This document shows positions 38,309-49,424 of a DNA stretch of 64,000 nt, piece after piece; position 1 is the first letter of the stretch, and each line of letters begins with the position of its first letter. This DNA comes from Alphaproteobacteria bacterium (GTDB lineage Bacteria > Pseudomonadota > Alphaproteobacteria > UBA828): NCBI GenBank assembly GCA_022820945.1, contig JAJEEP010000140.1, positions 1 through 64,000 of the forward strand, written 5' to 3'. Below the pieces are notes generated by a model, which saw only the letters and a list, made by a program, of their open reading frames with translations, was not told the DNA's origin and made no database searches. The translations under genes were made by a program, and so were the position numbers.

Positions 38309-38574
38309 GCCCGCATGTCTCACCGTGGTCATGGTCTGCGCGGCGCCATCCGGCCGACAGGGCAGGAAAGGCGCGCAGCGCGATGCGGGGACATCGGGCA
38401 AGCGCCTTGACGAACCCTGTCGGCCGGAGGGCACCGCCCTTCGGGTCGCGCCCAGGCGTCCGCCCGCGGTTTCGCGGGCCTCAACCGTATTCCCCGACAC
38501 GCTTTTCGGCCCGCTCCTTGCGGATCGAACGCCTGGGCGCGACGTAGGCCGTGACCACGGTGAGACATGCGGGC
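38309..38574. mobile_element. MITE-like / structured palindromic repeat element, 266 bp
   Basis: Perfect 23-bp TIRs gcccgcatgtctcaccgtggtca (38309-38331) / tgaccacggtgagacatgcgggc (38552-38574). Nested stems ccggccgacaggg (38350-38362) / ccctgtcggccgg (38415-38427) and gtcgcgcccaggcg (38445-38458) / cgcctgggcgcgac (38530-38543). Second copy at 1..184. Confidence 0.85.
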
Positions 38575-38589
38575 TAGGGTTCTCGCATC

Positions 38590-40671
38590 ATGCGCCCGGC
38601 GATCCTCAATCCGCTGTTCGCGCCGGCGACGGTGCTGCCGGGGGTCGGCGCCCGCACGGCCACGGCCTACGAGAAGCTGGCCGGGCCGCTGGTGGTGCAC
38701 CTGCTCTGGCACCTGCCGTCCGGGCTGATCGACCGGCGCCACGCGCCGAAGGTGGCCAAGGCCGAGGCCGGCGCCACAGCGACGCTCACCGTGCGCGTCG
38801 ATCGCCACCAGCCCTCGCCGGACCGCAGGCGCCCCACCAAGGTCTACTGCTCCGACGAGACGGGATCGCTCACGCTGGTCTTCTTCCACGCAAAGGGCGA
38901 CTGGCTGCGGCAACGGCTGCCCGAAGGCTCGGTGCGGGTGGTGAGCGGGCGCGTCGAGCACTACGGCAGCGAAATCCAGATGGCGCATCCGGATCACATC
39001 GCACCGCTGGATCAGCGCGAGAGCGTGCAGACGGTCGAGCCGATCTATCCGCTGACGGCAGGCGTCACGCTGAAGCCGATGACCCGCGCGGTGCGCGCCG
39101 CTCTGGCGCGGGCGCCGGCGGTGCCGGAATGGATCGAGCCCCGCCTGGTCGAGGCGCGCGGTTGGCCGGCGTGGAACGAGGCGCTCGCGGCCGCGCACGC
39201 GCCCGAGAACGCCGCCGACCTGGAGCCCGACACCCCGGTGCGCTCCCGCCTCGCCTACGACGAGCTGCTGGCGAACCAACTCGCGCTGGCGCTGGTTCGG
39301 CGCTCCGCCAGAGGCGGACGCGGCCGTGCCATCGAGGGCGACGGCCGGCTCCGCCGCGCGGTGGAGGCGGCCCTCCCCTTCACCCTGACCGAAAGCCAGC
39401 GCGCCGCCGCCGGCGAAATCGCAGACGACCTCGCGAAGGAGCGCCGCATGCTTCGCCTGCTGCAGGGCGATGTCGGCAGCGGCAAGACCGTGGTGGCGCT
39501 CTACGCCATGCTGGTCGCGGTGGAGGCCGGCGCGCAGGCCGCGCTGATGGTGCCGACCGAGCTGCTGGCGAACCAGCACGCGGAAACGCTCGGCGCGCTG
39601 CTGGAAGGCAGCGGCGTCGCGCTTGCCCTGCTCACGGGACGGGAGAAGGGGCGCGCCCGCGAGCGGACCCTGGCGGCGCTCGCCGCCGGCGAGGTCGATA
39701 TCCTGGTCGGCACACACGCGCTGTTTCAGAAGGGGGTAGACTTCAAGGACCTCGCGCTGGCCGTGGTCGACGAGCAGCACCGCTTCGGCGTTCACCAGCG
39801 CATGTTGCTCGCGCGCAAGGGGCCGGCGGCGGACCTGCTGGTGATGACCGCGACCCCGATCCCGCGCTCGCTGGTGCTCACCGCCTACGGCGACATGGAC
39901 GTCTCGCGCATCGAAGGGCGGCTGCCGGGCCGGGCCGCCGTCGCCACCCGCGCCATGCCGCTGGAGCGGCTGGAGGAGGTCGTCGCCGCCGTGCGCCGTG
40001 CGCGCGGCGCCGGCGCCAAGGTCTACTGGGTCTGCCCGCTGGTGGAGGACTCGGAGGCCGTGGACCTCGCCGCCGCGACCGACCGTCACGCCAGGCTGGC
40101 CGAGGCCTTCGGCGCCCGCGTCGCGCTGATCCACGGCCGCATGAAGGGGCCGGAGAAGGACGCCGCCATGGCCGCCTTCGCGGGCGACGGCGCCGACATC
40201 CTGGTGGCGACGACGGTGGTCGAGGTGGGCGTGGACGTGGCCGCGGCCACCATCATGATCGTCGAGCACGCGGAGCGATTCGGCCTCGCCCAGCTGCACC
40301 AGTTGCGCGGGCGGGTCGGGCGCGGGGCGAAGCCGGGCACCTGCCTGCTGCTCTACGCAGCACCCCTGGGCGAGACCGCGCGGGCGCGGCTCAACATCCT
40401 GCGCGAGACCGACGACGGCTTTCGCATCGCCGAGGAGGACCTGCGGCTCCGGGGCGCCGGCGAGCTGCTAGGCACACGCCAGAGCGGGATGCCGGCCTTC
40501 CACCTCGCCGATCTCGCGGTGCACGAAGAGCTGCTCGCGGTCGCGCGCGACGACGTGCGCCTGGTGCTGGAGCGCGACCCGGAGCTGGAAGCCGAGCGCG
40601 GCCAGGCGCTGCGCACGCTGCTCTACCTGTTCGAGCGCGACATGGCGGTGCGCTACCTGCGCTCGGGCTAG
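38590..40671 (+). CDS. recG: ATP-dependent DNA helicase RecG
   Basis: LLQGDVGSGKTVVALYAML; VVDEQHRFGVHQR; MTATPIPRSL; QLRGRVGRG. Confidence 0.96.
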   Translation: MRPAILNPLFAPATVLPGVGARTATAYEKLAGPLVVHLLWHLPSGLIDRRHAPKVAKAEAGATATLTVRVDRHQPSPDRRRPTKVYCSDETGSLTLVFFHAKGDWLRQRLPEGSVRVVSGRVEHYGSEIQMAHPDHIAPLDQRESVQTVEPIYPLTAGVTLKPMTRAVRAALARAPAVPEWIEPRLVEARGWPAWNEALAAAHAPENAADLEPDTPVRSRLAYDELLANQLALALVRRSARGGRGRAIEGDGRLRRAVEAALPFTLTESQRAAAGEIADDLAKERRMLRLLQGDVGSGKTVVALYAMLVAVEAGAQAALMVPTELLANQHAETLGALLEGSGVALALLTGREKGRARERTLAALAAGEVDILVGTHALFQKGVDFKDLALAVVDEQHRFGVHQRMLLARKGPAADLLVMTATPIPRSLVLTAYGDMDVSRIEGRLPGRAAVATRAMPLERLEEVVAAVRRARGAGAKVYWVCPLVEDSEAVDLAAATDRHARLAEAFGARVALIHGRMKGPEKDAAMAAFAGDGADILVATTVVEVGVDVAAATIMIVEHAERFGLAQLHQLRGRVGRGAKPGTCLLLYAAPLGETARARLNILRETDDGFRIAEEDLRLRGAGELLGTRQSGMPAFHLADLAVHEELLAVARDDVRLVLERDPELEAERGQALRTLLYLFERDMAVRYLRSG

Positions 40672-40854
40672 CAGTCTGTCGGACTTTGGGGTCGGATTGC
40701 GACTATGAGCGATGTGGCCGTCGTTTGCCGGCGGCACGCTTGAGGTTGGATGAGACGGCGGGCTTGCGGTTGGGGTGATCGCCGGAACGTCGTTCTCCGG
40801 TACTGCCGGGCTGTGTCGACGCATTTACATCGAGACAACGGGCCAGAAACGCCG

Positions 40855-41307
40855 TCATGACGCCAGGGACAGCGTCAGCTTGTGCAGGCGCTTGCAGTTG
40901 TAGGCCAGCGCCACCAGGTCCCACTCGCCCGCCACCTTGGCGAGGCCGCGCAGCGAGAAGCGGGTGAAGCCGAGAACCGCCTTGATGACGCCGAACACCG
41001 GCTCGACGGTTTGCCGGCGCAGCTTATAGAGAGCACGGCTCTCTTCGCTGGCCAGCTTCTCCGCCATCGTCTTCAACCACTCGGCCTTGGGCTCCCTCGG
41101 CGCCGCCGGCTTGGCCGGGCGGAAGTCGTGGCGCCACCGCCGGCCTTCCGAAGCCGTCGCCGCCAGAACCGTCTCGGGCCGGCCCAGTTCGGCCGCGATC
41201 GCCGCGATGTCTGCCACCAACTCGTTGCGGTCGCTGGCGCAGGTGCCGACCCGCGCCCCCACGATCAGCTGAGAGCCCTCAGCATCCACCACCGCTTGCG
41301 CATAATT
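40855..41307 (-). pseudogene. IS1182-like transposase C-terminal remnant
   Basis: NYAQAVVDAEGSQLIVG...YKLRRQTVEPVFGVIKAVLGFTRFSLRGLAKVAGEWDLVALAYNCKRLHKL. N-terminus missing and apparent internal deletion; IS-end-like cagtctgtcggactt abuts the recG stop at 40672. Confidence 0.8.
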
Positions 41308-41416
41308 TGAGTGGCGCAACTTGGGCCTAGCAGGTGCATGAGCGCGCGGAGCAGGCCGCGTTCGCAGTGGAACTTCGGGTTGGAGGGTGGTGGCGGTTCT
41401 GCGTTCGCCGACGCGC

Positions 41417-42154
41417 TTACGCCGGTCCGCCCCGGCCAGAGAGAGGCACGACCGTCGTGGAGATCGCCTCGGCGGAGTCATCCTCTTCGGCGTCTTCGGC
41501 GATATCGGTCGCGTCTCCGTCGTCCTCCTCAACCGGCAACTGAACGGGCGCCTCGTCTTGCCCTTCCGCTGCCGGATCAACGCTGTCGAGGAGTCCTGCA
41601 GCCTCCAGCTCGTCGACGCCGGGAAGGTCGTCCAGGCTCTCCAGCCCGAAGTGCTCCATGAATGCCGACGTGGTCACCCAGGTGACCGGGCGCCCGGGCG
41701 TGCGGCGGCGGCCTTTCGGCGCGATCCAACCCGCGTCCAGCAGGATGTCGAGCGTGCCTCGCCCCAGGTGGACGCCGCGAATCTCCTCCACCTCCGCCCG
41801 CGTCACCGGCTGGTGATAGGCGATGATCGCAAGGGTCTCCAGGGCCGCCCGCGACAAACGCCGGCGGACGACCCGGTGTACGGCCAAATGATCGGCCAGG
41901 TCCGCCGCGGTTCGGAAGGTCCAGCCGCCGGCGACCTTCACGAGCCGGATTCCGCGGTGCTCGTAGTATGCCGCGAGCGTGGCGAGCTCCCCCTCGACAT
42001 CGGTGCCCGCCGGCACCTGAGCCGCGAGTGTCGCGGCATCAATCGGCCCGCCCGCCGCGAAGATCATCGCCTCCATGATGCGGCGGGCCTGGGCCGCGCG
42101 CTCCCCGTCCTCAGTGGGCTCTGCGGACGGTGACAACTCGGGTGATTCGGTCAT
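41417..42154 (-). CDS. scpB: Segregation and condensation protein B
   Basis: RIMEAMIFAAGGPIDAATLAAQVP...RAALETLAIIAYHQPVTRAEVEEIRGV. Confidence 0.95.
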   Translation of the reverse strand: MTESPELSPSAEPTEDGERAAQARRIMEAMIFAAGGPIDAATLAAQVPAGTDVEGELATLAAYYEHRGIRLVKVAGGWTFRTAADLADHLAVHRVVRRRLSRAALETLAIIAYHQPVTRAEVEEIRGVHLGRGTLDILLDAGWIAPKGRRRTPGRPVTWVTTSAFMEHFGLESLDDLPGVDELEAAGLLDSVDPAAEGQDEAPVQLPVEEDDGDATDIAEDAEEDDSAEAISTTVVPLSGRGGPA

Positions 42155-42972
42155 GTCTCTTCCCGCCTCCGACGGAGGTAGATCGGGCCGAACGGTTCCA
42201 ACTGGCGAAGCTGCAACTGGCCCTCGCGCGCAAGCTCCAGCGATGCGGCCAGTGTGCTCGCCACACCCGAGCGTGCGGCTGCATCGCTTTCCGGGCCGGA
42301 GCCGCGAGGCAGAAAGCGCTCCAGTATCTCCCAGTCCGGCGTGCTGCCCAGCAACTGAGTCAGCCGCTTGTAGGCGTCTTCCATCGAGTGATAGGCGCTG
42401 AGCTCGATCAGCAGGCCGCGAGGCTTGCGGCGGATGCGGTGGGCAGCGTACGCCCGCAACAGCTCGACGAGCGTGCCTTCGTGGAGCGCTTCCTCACGCA
42501 CGGGCAGGCCCTCGGCCGCACCGGCGGCGAAGACGTCCCGCCCGAGCTGCGGGCGGTCCATCAGCCTCGCCGCAGCGTCGCGCATCGCAGACAGACGACG
42601 CAGCCTGAGGGCGAGCGCGGCGGCCATCTCTGGGCCGCTCGGCTCCTCGTCATTGGTCTCCTCGTCGGGCAGGAGCAGGCGCGACTTGAGGTAGGCGAGC
42701 CACGCCGCCATGACCAGATAGTTGGCCGCAAGCTCCAGGCGAAGCCGGCGCGCCTGGGCGACGTAGTCCAGATACTGCTCGGCCAGCGCCAATATCGAGA
42801 TGCGGGCGAGATCGACCTTCTGAGTGCGTGCAAGCGTGAGCAGCAAATCGAGCGGCCCCTCGAACCCGTCGAGATTGACGATCAGCGTGGGCTCGTCGCC
42901 TGCAACACCGGGTTTGCGCGCGGCCGGGCCCTCCGCACTCGCGTCGTCTTCGAACGGTGTCAGATGAGCCAT
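42151..42972 (-). CDS. scpA: Segregation and condensation protein A
   Basis: LIVNLDGFEGPLDLLLTLARTQKVDLARISILALAEQYLDYV. Confidence 0.95.
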   Translation of the reverse strand: MAHLTPFEDDASAEGPAARKPGVAGDEPTLIVNLDGFEGPLDLLLTLARTQKVDLARISILALAEQYLDYVAQARRLRLELAANYLVMAAWLAYLKSRLLLPDEETNDEEPSGPEMAAALALRLRRLSAMRDAAARLMDRPQLGRDVFAAGAAEGLPVREEALHEGTLVELLRAYAAHRIRRKPRGLLIELSAYHSMEDAYKRLTQLLGSTPDWEILERFLPRGSGPESDAAARSGVASTLAASLELAREGQLQLRQLEPFGPIYLRRRREET

Positions 42973-43664
42973 GACACCAACGCCTCCACGCCGAATACGC
43001 CGACGATCAACTCGAAACCTGCCGCCGTCGGCGGCAGGATGATCGCCGCCAGCGGGTTGAACGCGCTGCCAAACTCGGCCGCCAACAGCGGCACGAGAAA
43101 GAACGCGACCAGCACGGCAATTATACCGAAGCGCTCGAGTCGCGCGAAACGCTCGGCATGGCGCGGCGGGAGCAGCCCGTGCACCACACGGCCGCCGTCG
43201 AGCGGCGGCACCGGCAGCATGTTGAAGATGGCCAGCACGAGGTTGATGACGATGCCGAGGGTGAACGTCGCCTGCCACCATTCCGCCAGCGACGCCGGAA
43301 GGGCCGGTGCCACGTGAAGCAGCAACGCCGAGAGACAGGCCAGCAGGATGTTCATCCCGGGCCCCGCGAGCGCCACCAGGACCATGCCGCCCCTGGGGTT
43401 GCGTAGCCTCGCCGGGTTGACCGGCACCGGCTTCGCGAAGCCGAAGACGAAGGGCGCGCCAACGGCGATGAGTGCGCCCGGCAGCAGGATCGTGCCCACC
43501 GGATGAACATGCTTGATCGGATTGAGTGTGACGCGGCCAAGCCTCTTCGCCGTGTCATCGCCGAGCCTGAGGGCAGCCCAACCGTGGGCGGCCTCGTGCA
43601 AGGTGATGGCGAACAGCACCGGTATCACCCAGACCGATGCGGCCAGGATCCACGCCTCGATCAC
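42960..43664 (-). CDS. Site-2 protease family (M50) membrane protein
   Basis: FAITLHEAAHGWAALRLGD (HExxH); FNMLPVPPLDGGRVVHGLLP. Confidence 0.93.
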   Translation of the reverse strand: MIEAWILAASVWVIPVLFAITLHEAAHGWAALRLGDDTAKRLGRVTLNPIKHVHPVGTILLPGALIAVGAPFVFGFAKPVPVNPARLRNPRGGMVLVALAGPGMNILLACLSALLLHVAPALPASLAEWWQATFTLGIVINLVLAIFNMLPVPPLDGGRVVHGLLPPRHAERFARLERFGIIAVLVAFFLVPLLAAEFGSAFNPLAAIILPPTAAGFELIVGVFGVEALVSWLI

Positions 43665-44695
43665 GGGGGAGTCACTCGGGCCAGCAGGGCGTCCAGCTCA
43701 CGTCGGCCGGCGACTTCGTCGAAGAGGTCGGGTTCGTGCCGCGATTCCAGCATGAGGTCGAATCGCTCCCGAGCGCGGCCTTCGAGCCGGGGTACAGCCG
43801 CCGCGACATCCTCCATCTCGTCGCGGTTTCCGTTGCAGTGAAGGGCTAGATCGCAGCCGGCCGCGAGCGCGGCACGGGCTCGTTCGCCGATCGGCCCGGT
43901 CAAGGCGCCCATGGAAAGATCGTCGCTGATGAGCAGGCCGTCGAAGCCGATCGCGCCCCGCACGACCTCCTCGATCACGGTCTTGGACAGTGTGCCGGGC
44001 TGCTCGGGGTCGAGTGCCTCGTAGCATACATGGGCCGTGATTCCCGCCGGCGTGTCGCGAAGCGCGCGAAAGGGCACGAAATCGGAGACGTGCTGCGCCT
44101 CGAACGACGCGCTCACGCGCGGCAATACCGCGTGGCTGTCGGCAGCCGCCCGTCCGTGCCCGGGCATGTGCTTTATGGCCGGCACGATGCCGCCGGCGTT
44201 CAGACCGTCCGCGACCGCGCGGCCCAATCGTGCCACCGAGTGCGGATCGGCACCGAGCGAGCGATCGCCGATGGCGTTGCCGGCGTGGCCGAAGTGGAGG
44301 TCCAGTACCGGCGCGCAATTGACTGTGATCCTGAGTGGATGCAGGTCGGCCGCCACCAGACGGGCATTGAGCCAGGCCGCGCGCGCGCCAGCGGTCTCGT
44401 CGAGCCTGGCCAGCGCGCCGAGCAGCGCCGGCGCCGGCGGCGTCCGCCAGTGCGGGGCGCCGAGGCGGGCTACACGGCCGCCTTCCTGATCGATCAACAC
44501 CGGCGCGTCGGGTCGAGCGATGGCCTCACGAAGCGCCGCGATAAGCTTCCGAACCTGCTCCGGCCGCTCGCAATTGCGCTTGAACAGGATGAATCCTGCC
44601 GGATCGGCATCAGCCAGCAAGCGGCGTTCGTCGGCGTCGAGCACCGGGCCCGCGCAGCCGAGAATAGCCGCCCGCGGCTGGGCGCGCGGAATCAC
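43661..44695 (-). CDS. nagZ: Beta-N-acetylhexosaminidase (GH3)
   Basis: LIDQEGGRVARL; GIVPAIKHMPGHGRAAADSHAVLP; GLLISDDLSMGAL. Confidence 0.95.
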   Translation of the reverse strand: MIPRAQPRAAILGCAGPVLDADERRLLADADPAGFILFKRNCERPEQVRKLIAALREAIARPDAPVLIDQEGGRVARLGAPHWRTPPAPALLGALARLDETAGARAAWLNARLVAADLHPLRITVNCAPVLDLHFGHAGNAIGDRSLGADPHSVARLGRAVADGLNAGGIVPAIKHMPGHGRAAADSHAVLPRVSASFEAQHVSDFVPFRALRDTPAGITAHVCYEALDPEQPGTLSKTVIEEVVRGAIGFDGLLISDDLSMGALTGPIGERARAALAAGCDLALHCNGNRDEMEDVAAAVPRLEGRARERFDLMLESRHEPDLFDEVAGRRELDALLARVTPP

Positions 44696-44702
44696 ACCGT
44701 CC

Positions 44703-45944
44703 TCAATCGCGCGCCACGAAGCACTCGCGTCCGCGTGCTTTCAGCCGCTCGCAGACCCTCTGCGCCGCAGCCACGTCGGTGAGCGGGCCGGCGCGCAGCC
44801 GGTAGAAGATGCCGTTGTCGCCGCGATCGACCGGCATGATCAACGGACTCAGGCCGGTGAGCGCATCGTCGTGGCGGCGACGGAGCGTCTCCCAGAGCGT
44901 CTCCAGTGGGCTTCTGGCGTTCGCAGTGCCGAGCTGAACGTAACGCCAGGCGCGGGGTTGATCCGTTGCCGGTGAGGGAAGCGATTCGCGAGCCGGCTCG
45001 GCCCGCGCCAGGCGGACCGGCTTGTAAGGGGGTAACGGCACCGGGTCTTCGCCTTCGGCCTGCGGGGGCGCAACAGATGCCGCGGGGTCTCGCTGTAGCA
45101 CTTCTTCGACCAGGGCCATCGTTTCGGCCTCCAGCTCCGGCAATTCCTCGGCTGCAGGCGGTGGCTGGGGTTCCCGTATGGGGACTTCGGCCGAGGCCGG
45201 CTCATCGAGCTCAGACAGTCGCGCCTCCTCGGCCAGCATGGCCGCAAGCGTCCCTGGCTTGGGCGGAGCAGGTAGCGGAACCGTCTCACTGTCCGAAATC
45301 TCGAGTTCGAGCGGTGGCGCCTCCTGGACCGAGTCGGGCTCCGTCGGCCTTTCGGGTTCTATCGGGAGTGCTTCCTCAACAACGACGGGCTCGGGTGCCT
45401 CGGGCTCCGCCGGGGTCGCCTCCGGTGCACGCACAGGTTTTTCAACTTCACTTGCATCGGGTTGCAAGGCGGCCACCGCAGGATCTGCGCCGGACCCCGC
45501 CACCGCGAGCGCTTCGGCGCTGTCGGGCTCGGGTTGCGGCGGGCTCAGCGGCTCCTCCGGCGGCGGCAGGACTCGCTCCGGCGCCTCCTCGGGCTCGGCC
45601 GTCGTCAGCGTCTCGTAGATCAGCGTGCCCTGGTTGGGGATTTTCAATCCGCCCGGATCATCGGGACGCACCTTCCAGGGCTCCGCTGACGCGGTGATGA
45701 GCGGCACCGAAACCTCGTCGGAAGGCGGCCCTTCGCCGCCGCCCATGCGCTCCGTCACCGCCCAGGCGCCGCCCGCGAGCACCGCAGCACCCAGAAGTAT
45801 CCACACCGGAAGCAAACGGGGGCGCCCACTCTCCGCCCGACCCTCGTCGGCTTGCTCGACTGGCTCCTGAGGTACCGCTGGCGTCTCCGAGTCCGGTAAC
45901 TCAGGCGCGGGCGGAGTCTCGGGGCCGTCTTCGCCGCCGCTCAT
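44703..45944 (-). CDS. SPOR domain protein with long Pro/Glu-rich linker
   Basis: Single TM ([18 protein letters not shown]), long E/P-rich linker, C-terminal [33 protein letters not shown]...[30 protein letters not shown]. Confidence 0.85.
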   Translation of the reverse strand: MSGGEDGPETPPAPELPDSETPAVPQEPVEQADEGRAESGRPRLLPVWILLGAAVLAGGAWAVTERMGGGEGPPSDEVSVPLITASAEPWKVRPDDPGGLKIPNQGTLIYETLTTAEPEEAPERVLPPPEEPLSPPQPEPDSAEALAVAGSGADPAVAALQPDASEVEKPVRAPEATPAEPEAPEPVVVEEALPIEPERPTEPDSVQEAPPLELEISDSETVPLPAPPKPGTLAAMLAEEARLSELDEPASAEVPIREPQPPPAAEELPELEAETMALVEEVLQRDPAASVAPPQAEGEDPVPLPPYKPVRLARAEPARESLPSPATDQPRAWRYVQLGTANARSPLETLWETLRRRHDDALTGLSPLIMPVDRGDNGIFYRLRAGPLTDVAAAQRVCERLKARGRECFVARD

Positions 45945-47695
45945 CGCATCTCCTGCACCGGCTCGACTCCGAACAGTGCCAGCCCCTCCGCAATAACGAT
46001 CTTGACGGCGCTGATCAACGCAAGGCGCGCGCGCGTTTCATCTGGCCGCTCCGCGTCGACGATGCGAAGCCGCGAATCGTCCTTTCCCCTGGTCCAGAAC
46101 AGGTGAAAGTCAGCCGAAAGCTCCTGCAGATGGAACGCAATTCGGTGCGGCTCATGGGCCAAAGTCGCGCCCGCCAGCACCCGAGGCCACTGGCAGAGCC
46201 GCCGGATCAGGTCGAGCTCGGCCGGATCGTCCAAGCACGTGAGATCGGCGCCGGCGAGAGCGGCAGGCGTGAGCTCGGTCTCGGGCACGATCTCGGCCCC
46301 GCGACGCAGTGCGGAACACGCCCTGGCGTGGGCGTACTGGACGTAGAAGACCGGGTTGTCCCGCGACTGCTCCAGGACCTTGCGAAGGTCGAACTCGAGC
46401 GGCGCGTCATTCCGGCGGGTGAGCATGATGAAGCGCACCACGTCGCGCCCGACCTCGTCGACAACATCGCGCAGCGTCACGAAGCGCCCGGCGCGCTTCG
46501 ACATCGCCACGGGCTCGCCGTCGTCGAGCAGCTTCACCATTTGACAGATCTTGACGTCGAGGGTCGCCGAATCGTTGGAAATCGCCGCAACGGCAGCCTT
46601 CATCCGCTTGACGTAACCGCCGTGGTCGGCCCCCCATACGTCGATCAGATCGGCGAAGCCGCGCTCGATCTTGTCGCGGTGATAGGCGATGTCGGTGGCG
46701 AAGTAGGTCCAGGTGCCGTCCGCCTTCCTCAGCGGCCGGTCAGTGTCGTCGCCGAAGTCGGTGGCGCGGAAAAGGCTCTGCTCGCGAGGCTCCCAGTCGT
46801 CGTCGCGCTTGCCCTTGGGCGGTTCCAGCACGCCGCTGTAGATGAGCCCGTCGCCCTCCAATGCCGCGTACGCGTCCTCGACCCGGCCTTCGCCGACCAG
46901 CGCGCGCTCCGAGCGAAAGAGATCGTGCCGCACGCCGAGCGCTTCGAGATCTTCGCGCACGAGGTCCATCATGGCATCGATGGCGAAGCTGCGGACCTCC
47001 GGCAGCCAGACCGATTCCGGCTCTTCCAACCAGCGCCGGCCATCGCGGACCGCGAGCGCCTCGCCCACAGGAACCAGATAGTCCCCCGGATAGAGCCCCT
47101 CGGGAATGTCCCCGATCGCCTCCCCGCACGCCTCGCGGTAGCGGGCATGGACGGAGCGAGCGAGGGTGTCCACCTGCGCGCCGGCGTCGTTCACGTAGTA
47201 TTCCCGCGTCACGGCAAAGCCCATGTGGGCGAGCAAGTTCGCGAGCGCGTCGCCCACGACCGCGCCTCTGGCATGCCCGACGTGGAGAGGCCCCGTGGGG
47301 TTGGCGGAAACGTATTCCACGTTGATGCACCGACCTTGACCCAGGTCATCGGCACCGTATCCGGGCCCGGTGGTGAGCAACTCGACCAGCCGCGCCCACC
47401 AGAAATCGTCGGTCAGCCGCAAGTTGACGAAGCCGGGGCCGGCCACCTCGACCGAGCGAAGTTCCGCGCGCTCGCGCAATCGCTCCGCCAGATTCTCGGC
47501 GATCTCGCGCGGTTTGCGGCGCGCCTGCTTGGCTAGGACCAGCGCCGCATTGCAGGCCGCATCGCCGTGTTCCGCCTCGCGAGGCGGCTCCACCAGGACG
47601 GCCGAGAGATCGAGACCGGCGGGCAGTACGCCGGCATCGCACATTCCCTCGATTTCTTCGTGAATAACTTCTGACAAGTAACTGAAAACATTCAT
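45941..47695 (-). CDS. argS: Arginyl-tRNA synthetase
   Basis: [30 protein letters not shown] (HIGH); [15 protein letters not shown]. Confidence 0.95.
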   Translation of the reverse strand: MNVFSYLSEVIHEEIEGMCDAGVLPAGLDLSAVLVEPPREAEHGDAACNAALVLAKQARRKPREIAENLAERLRERAELRSVEVAGPGFVNLRLTDDFWWARLVELLTTGPGYGADDLGQGRCINVEYVSANPTGPLHVGHARGAVVGDALANLLAHMGFAVTREYYVNDAGAQVDTLARSVHARYREACGEAIGDIPEGLYPGDYLVPVGEALAVRDGRRWLEEPESVWLPEVRSFAIDAMMDLVREDLEALGVRHDLFRSERALVGEGRVEDAYAALEGDGLIYSGVLEPPKGKRDDDWEPREQSLFRATDFGDDTDRPLRKADGTWTYFATDIAYHRDKIERGFADLIDVWGADHGGYVKRMKAAVAAISNDSATLDVKICQMVKLLDDGEPVAMSKRAGRFVTLRDVVDEVGRDVVRFIMLTRRNDAPLEFDLRKVLEQSRDNPVFYVQYAHARACSALRRGAEIVPETELTPAALAGADLTCLDDPAELDLIRRLCQWPRVLAGATLAHEPHRIAFHLQELSADFHLFWTRGKDDSRLRIVDAERPDETRARLALISAVKIVIAEGLALFGVEPVQEMR

Positions 47696-48903
47696 CTCCA
47701 CAGCACCGTATCGAAGAGATTTCGATGTTCCTGAATGGCGAAGCGATCCGTCATCCCGGCGACGTAGTCGGCAACCACGCGCGCCGTGCCCAGCGTTCGC
47801 GGGCCGTCGCACCTGGCCTGCCACTCCTCGGGCAAGCATTGCGGTTCGTCGATGAAGACCTCGAAGAGCTGGCGTACGGTTCGGCGCGCCTTGCTGGCCA
47901 TGCGGTTGACTCTGTGATGACGATACATGCGCTCGCGCAGGAACGCCTTCAACCCCTCGCCGTGGGCCTGCATGGTGACCGAGAAGGCGATCAGCGGAGC
48001 GCCGTGGTGGCGAATGGCCTCGACATTCGCCGGCATCGACTCCTCCAAGCGCTGCCGGCTGGCATCGATCACGTCTTCGACCATCGCACCGATCATGCGC
48101 CGAACCGTCTCGTGAATGCGGCGGCTCTCCTCGCCGCCCGGGTGATCGGCAGCCACCTCATCCAGAATTTTGCCTGCCAGTGAGACGCCCTTCAGATCGT
48201 CGACGGTGAAGAGGCCCGCGCGCAGCCCATCGTCCACATCGTGATTGTTGTATGCGATATCGTCCGCCAGTGCAGCGATCTGAGCCTCCAGGCCGGCGTG
48301 GGTGTGAAGCTCCAGGTCGTGCTGCGCCGAATAGGCCTCGATGGCGCCGGGCGCGGCAGCGGTCGAACGAGGCCCGTTATGCTTCGCCACTCCTTCCAGG
48401 GCCTCCCAGGTCAGGTTGAGCCCGTCGAAGCCGTTATAGCGCTGCTCCAGTGCGGTCAGAATGCGGAGCGTCTGCGCGTTGTGGTCGAAACCGCCGTAGG
48501 GTTCCATCGCCTGATCGAGCGCACTCTCGCCCGCATGGCCAAAGGGCGGGTGCCCTAGATCGTGGGCCAATGCCAGCGCCTCGGCGAGGTCCTCATCCAC
48601 CCCGAGAACACGGCTGATCGAGCGCGCAATCTGCGCCACCTCCAGGCTGTGAGTGAGGCGCGTGCGGTAGTGATCCCCCTCGTGATAGACGAAGACCTGG
48701 GTCTTGTGCTGGAGGCGGCGAAACGCCGCGCAGTGGATTATGCGGTCACGGTCGCGCTGAAAGCCCGTCCGCGTGCGGCTTTCCGGTTCCGGGTAGAGAC
48801 GCCCGCGGCTGCTCTCGGGAAACGAGGCGTAGGGTGCGCGCGCGAACCTCGAGGCAGGCGTCGTCACGCCCGGCACAGTAACTTTGCTGGTGCTCACGCT
48901 CAC
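47692..48903 (-). CDS. dGTPase-like triphosphohydrolase (HD domain); GTG start inferred
   Basis: [59 protein letters not shown]. Confidence 0.93.
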   Translation of the reverse strand: MSVSTSKVTVPGVTTPASRFARAPYASFPESSRGRLYPEPESRTRTGFQRDRDRIIHCAAFRRLQHKTQVFVYHEGDHYRTRLTHSLEVAQIARSISRVLGVDEDLAEALALAHDLGHPPFGHAGESALDQAMEPYGGFDHNAQTLRILTALEQRYNGFDGLNLTWEALEGVAKHNGPRSTAAAPGAIEAYSAQHDLELHTHAGLEAQIAALADDIAYNNHDVDDGLRAGLFTVDDLKGVSLAGKILDEVAADHPGGEESRRIHETVRRMIGAMVEDVIDASRQRLEESMPANVEAIRHHGAPLIAFSVTMQAHGEGLKAFLRERMYRHHRVNRMASKARRTVRQLFEVFIDEPQCLPEEWQARCDGPRTLGTARVVADYVAGMTDRFAIQEHRNLFDTVLWR

Positions 48904-49424
48904 ATCTCGCCCGCAGGTCCGCGAATGGCGTGGAGCCGCTTCGTCGGCAGCAGAAGCGGCGGCGGCACTGCGTAGAAGTTGTTGGCCCCTGTCGCTTCCT
49001 CCTCCGGTGCGTCCACGTCGCTGCCCTCTTCCGCCCTGCGGATCACCACGTCGTGGCCAGAGCGCCGCGTCTCGCGCATGACCGATTGAAGCCGCTGGGC
49101 TGCCGCCTGGTCCCACGGCAGTGCAAAAAAGCGGGGCGTCCCCTCGATTGAAAGCCAGAGATAGATCGCCTCGTCCTCGCGCAATGCGGCTGAGAGGACC
49201 CGCGCTCCGGACACGTCCATCATGTCCAGTGAAAGCGGCTTCGGCCGTGAAAGCAGCATGGAATAGCTGAAATAGCCGATGACTACGAGAGCGGCGAGCA
49301 GGCCGACGGCGGCAGCCTTCCACTGCGCCCTGCGTCTAGCCCAGACCGCGATGCTGGCGAGAGCGGCCCCCACCAGTGCCAGCGCGACGTACAGATAGGC
49401 GAAACTATCCACCCGGCCGCTCAT
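48900..49424 (-). CDS. Membrane protein of unknown function, third gene of the ExbB-like cluster
   Basis: Two N-terminal TM segments; gene ends overlap with neighbours on both sides. Confidence 0.65.
   Translation of the reverse strand: MSGRVDSFAYLYVALALVGAALASIAVWARRRAQWKAAAVGLLAALVVIGYFSYSMLLSRPKPLSLDMMDVSGARVLSAALREDEAIYLWLSIEGTPRFFALPWDQAAAQRLQSVMRETRRSGHDVVIRRAEEGSDVDAPEEEATGANNFYAVPPPLLLPTKRLHAIRGPAGEM

Noticed and set aside
36867-40778. 1303-aa plus-strand ORF and similar giant ORFs (3647..6397, 53652..56111, 1486..2541 extension)
   Set aside because: Overlap recognised genes in other frames; composition is R/A/G-rich frame-shadow typical of high-GC DNA, with no domain motifs.
47692-48903. 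dGTPase as an anti-phage dNTP-depletion system
   Set aside because: Sits in the usual argS-SPOR-nagZ-scpAB housekeeping context; nothing suggests a defence role.
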